64,000 nt of DNA, from contig NZ_UNRC01000002.1 in NCBI RefSeq assembly GCF_900537065.1, forward strand, positions 36,342 to 100,341. The letters run 5' to 3'. Under the pieces are notes generated by a model, which did not search any database, was not told the origin of the DNA, and saw only the letters and a list, made by a program, of their open reading frames with translations. Made by a program: the position numbers and the translations under genes. Below, piece by piece: positions 62,821-64,000 of this stretch (its first letter is position 1; every line of letters starts with the position of its first letter). Source of the DNA: Sphingorhabdus sp. Alg239-R122. Its GTDB lineage: Bacteria > Pseudomonadota > Alphaproteobacteria > Sphingomonadales > Sphingomonadaceae.

Positions 62821-63135
62821 GGGAAGAATCCCTTAATCAATTCAATTTTGCCTGTATTTATGCATTAATACGTCAAAAACAAGCAAAAAGAGATATTTTC
62901 AAGCCAATGCGTGGGATTTCTCCCATGTTGCCATGGTTGATTTTGGCTGCGATCAACATCTGCGTGATGCATCGTGGGGCGCTATACCTCACTATAGACA
63001 GAAAAAGACAACGATGTCATACAGGGTATATAAGGACTTGAAATAAAGTGATGCATACATATGCATGATGCTTTTTTTCACAAACCGGTCTAGCCTTGGA
63101 CAGAAGATTTGACGGGCAATTGCGAGGGGATGATT
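62821..63135. promoter_or_regulatory. divergent control region cysD / zwf with four ATGCAT sites
   Basis: 315 bp without a gene. ATGCAT occurs at 62860, 62967, 63051 and 63061; the second is inside a perfect GATGCATC palindrome, and the last two are 4 bp apart just upstream of zwf. The hexamer is found singly elsewhere in the window. I cannot fix promoters on either strand with confidence. A GAGGGG Shine-Dalgarno precedes zwf. Confidence 0.5.
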
Positions 63136-64000
63136 ATGCAGGGCAGTTACTCAACGCTCTTACTCTTTGGCGCTACGGGCGATTTGGCCAAGCGCAAGTT
63201 GCTGCCTTCGCTTTATGCTCTGCATGAAGACGGGTTGGTCGCGCCTGACCTGCGTATTTTCGGCACGGCGCGTAGCGCTATGTCGGATGGAGAATATCAG
63301 GCGCTGGCGCGTGAGGCTTTGCTGCAATATCTTCCTGATGATCGCCGCGATGAAAGTAAACTGCAGAGCTTTCTCGACCGGCTCGCCTATCAGGCGCTCG
63401 ACGCTTCGACCATTGAGGGCTTCGATGCGCTTGCGAAAAAGCTGGGAGATATTTCGGGCGGGCTGTCGATATTCCTGTCCACCGCACCTTTCCTGTTTGA
63501 ACCGACCATCAAGGGTCTCGATGCGGCGAGCCTTACGGGTGAAAATGTCCGCATTGGCCTTGAAAAACCGCTCGGTAATGACCTTCAATCCTCGGGCGTC
63601 ATTAATGATGCGGTGGCCAGCGTTTTCCCCGAAGAACGTATTTTCCGCATTGACCATTATCTGGGCAAGGAAACGGTGCAGAACCTGATGGCGCTGCGCT
63701 TTGCCAATATGATGTTCGAACCGCTCTGGAATTCGCAGGGCATCGACCATGTGCAGATCACCGTGTCGGAAACGGTCGGTTTGGAGGGGCGGCACGGGTT
63801 TTATGACGACACCGGCGCATTGCGTGACATGGTGCAAAACCATATGCTGCAGCTTCTGGCGCTTACCGCGATGGAGGCACCTGCCAATCTTGATTCAACC
63901 TCGGTGCGCGATGAAAAGGTCAAGGTGCTGCGCAATTTGCGCAAAGTCGCACCCGACGAAATGGTGCGCGGCCAATATGGCGATGGCGCAATCGATGGTA
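63136..64000 (+). CDS. zwf: glucose-6-phosphate dehydrogenase, N-terminal part
   Basis: The first 288 codons are present and the gene leaves the window at the right edge. The protein opens M-Q-G-S-Y-S-T-L-L-L-F-G-A-T-G-D-L-A-K-R-K-L, where G-A-T-G-D-L is the NADP-binding loop. E-K-P-L-G-N-D-L is present and the active-site R-I-D-H-Y-L-G-K-E lies near 174-182. It oxidises glucose 6-phosphate and feeds the Entner-Doudoroff pathway used by sphingomonads. I prefer the ATG at 63136 over the one at 63130 because GAGGGG ends at 63129, leaving a proper 6-bp spacing only for the second. It is divergent from cysD. Confidence 0.96.
   Translation, partial: MQGSYSTLLLFGATGDLAKRKLLPSLYALHEDGLVAPDLRIFGTARSAMSDGEYQALAREALLQYLPDDRRDESKLQSFLDRLAYQALDASTIEGFDALAKKLGDISGGLSIFLSTAPFLFEPTIKGLDAASLTGENVRIGLEKPLGNDLQSSGVINDAVASVFPEERIFRIDHYLGKETVQNLMALRFANMMFEPLWNSQGIDHVQITVSETVGLEGRHGFYDDTGALRDMVQNHMLQLLALTAMEAPANLDSTSVRDEKVKVLRNLRKVAPDEMVRGQYGDGAIDG

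Noticed and set aside
63160-63843. 227-codon antisense frame at the right edge
   Set aside because: It covers the first part of zwf, whose plus-strand NADP loop and active-site motif are clear.

Overview
The window looks like ordinary chromosomal DNA from a sphingomonad-type alphaproteobacterium (order Sphingomonadales; the genus cannot be fixed from sequence reading). The basis is the gene set and its grouping: an Atm1-type exporter, a STAS-fused MlaE permease, the lptC-lptA-lptB-rpoN block, a DUF2497/PopZ protein beside tolC, pcm and valS, a TauE/TIGR02186 pair, zwf, and many short overlapping gene junctions (ATGA, TAATG, TGATG). Coding density is high. I see no insertion sequence, prophage, integrase or CRISPR array. 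One tRNA gene (Cys) and one short ribosomal protein gene (rpmG) are present.

Layout. 0-7.3 kb: a long minus-strand run reading HAD phosphatase, Atm1-type ABC exporter, RecQ, a lipoprotein, a TIGR01244 phosphatase-like lipoprotein, a small membrane protein, a sterol-desaturase-family enzyme, a GNAT, and the first codons of a GMC oxidoreductase that leaves the window. 7.4-11 kb: plus-strand Mla-type phospholipid transport operon (MlaE, MlaF, MlaD, auxiliary lipoprotein). 11-13 kb: minus-strand lgt and a MidA-type methyltransferase. 13-17.5 kb: acyl-CoA synthetase and glnD. 17.5-21.2 kb: minus-strand xthA-ribA-L,D-transpeptidase, a candidate small RNA, lolA and rpmG. 21.5-28.5 kb: dps, a two-domain cold-shock protein, an RNase D, lptC-lptA-lptB, rpoN, an unknown and the SDH assembly factor DUF1674. 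28.6-34 kb: htpX, SIMPL, glyoxalase-like, two lipoproteins, nhaA. 34-40.4 kb: an NfrB-like membrane glycosyltransferase coupled to an exported NfrA-C-like protein, TauE/SafE, TIGR02186 and a HerA-like ATPase. 40.5-49 kb: minus-strand queE, valS, S9 peptidase, popZ-like, tolC, pcm. 49.3-56 kb: tRNA-Cys, LacI, TetR, a flavoprotein and a MacAB-type efflux operon. 56-64 kb: paired acyl-CoA dehydrogenases, a UDG-family protein, an SGNH hydrolase, cysD-cysNC, and the start of zwf, which leaves the window.

Common theme: much of the window serves the cell envelope. Lgt, LolA and several lipoproteins handle lipoprotein biogenesis; LptA/B/C and Mla move LPS and phospholipid; TolC and MacAB export small molecules; a compact NfrB/NfrA-like pair may make and export a glycan. 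No complete new system jumps out. The observations I would follow up are an apparent helix-turn-helix domain fused to CysD whose own upstream region carries four ATGCAT palindromes; the compact NfrAB-like pair with no usable start codon for its membrane helix; a terminator-ended candidate sRNA with a C-rich loop; a ~100-nt structured palindrome at 40.35 kb; and a clear TetR operator pair at 51.15 kb.
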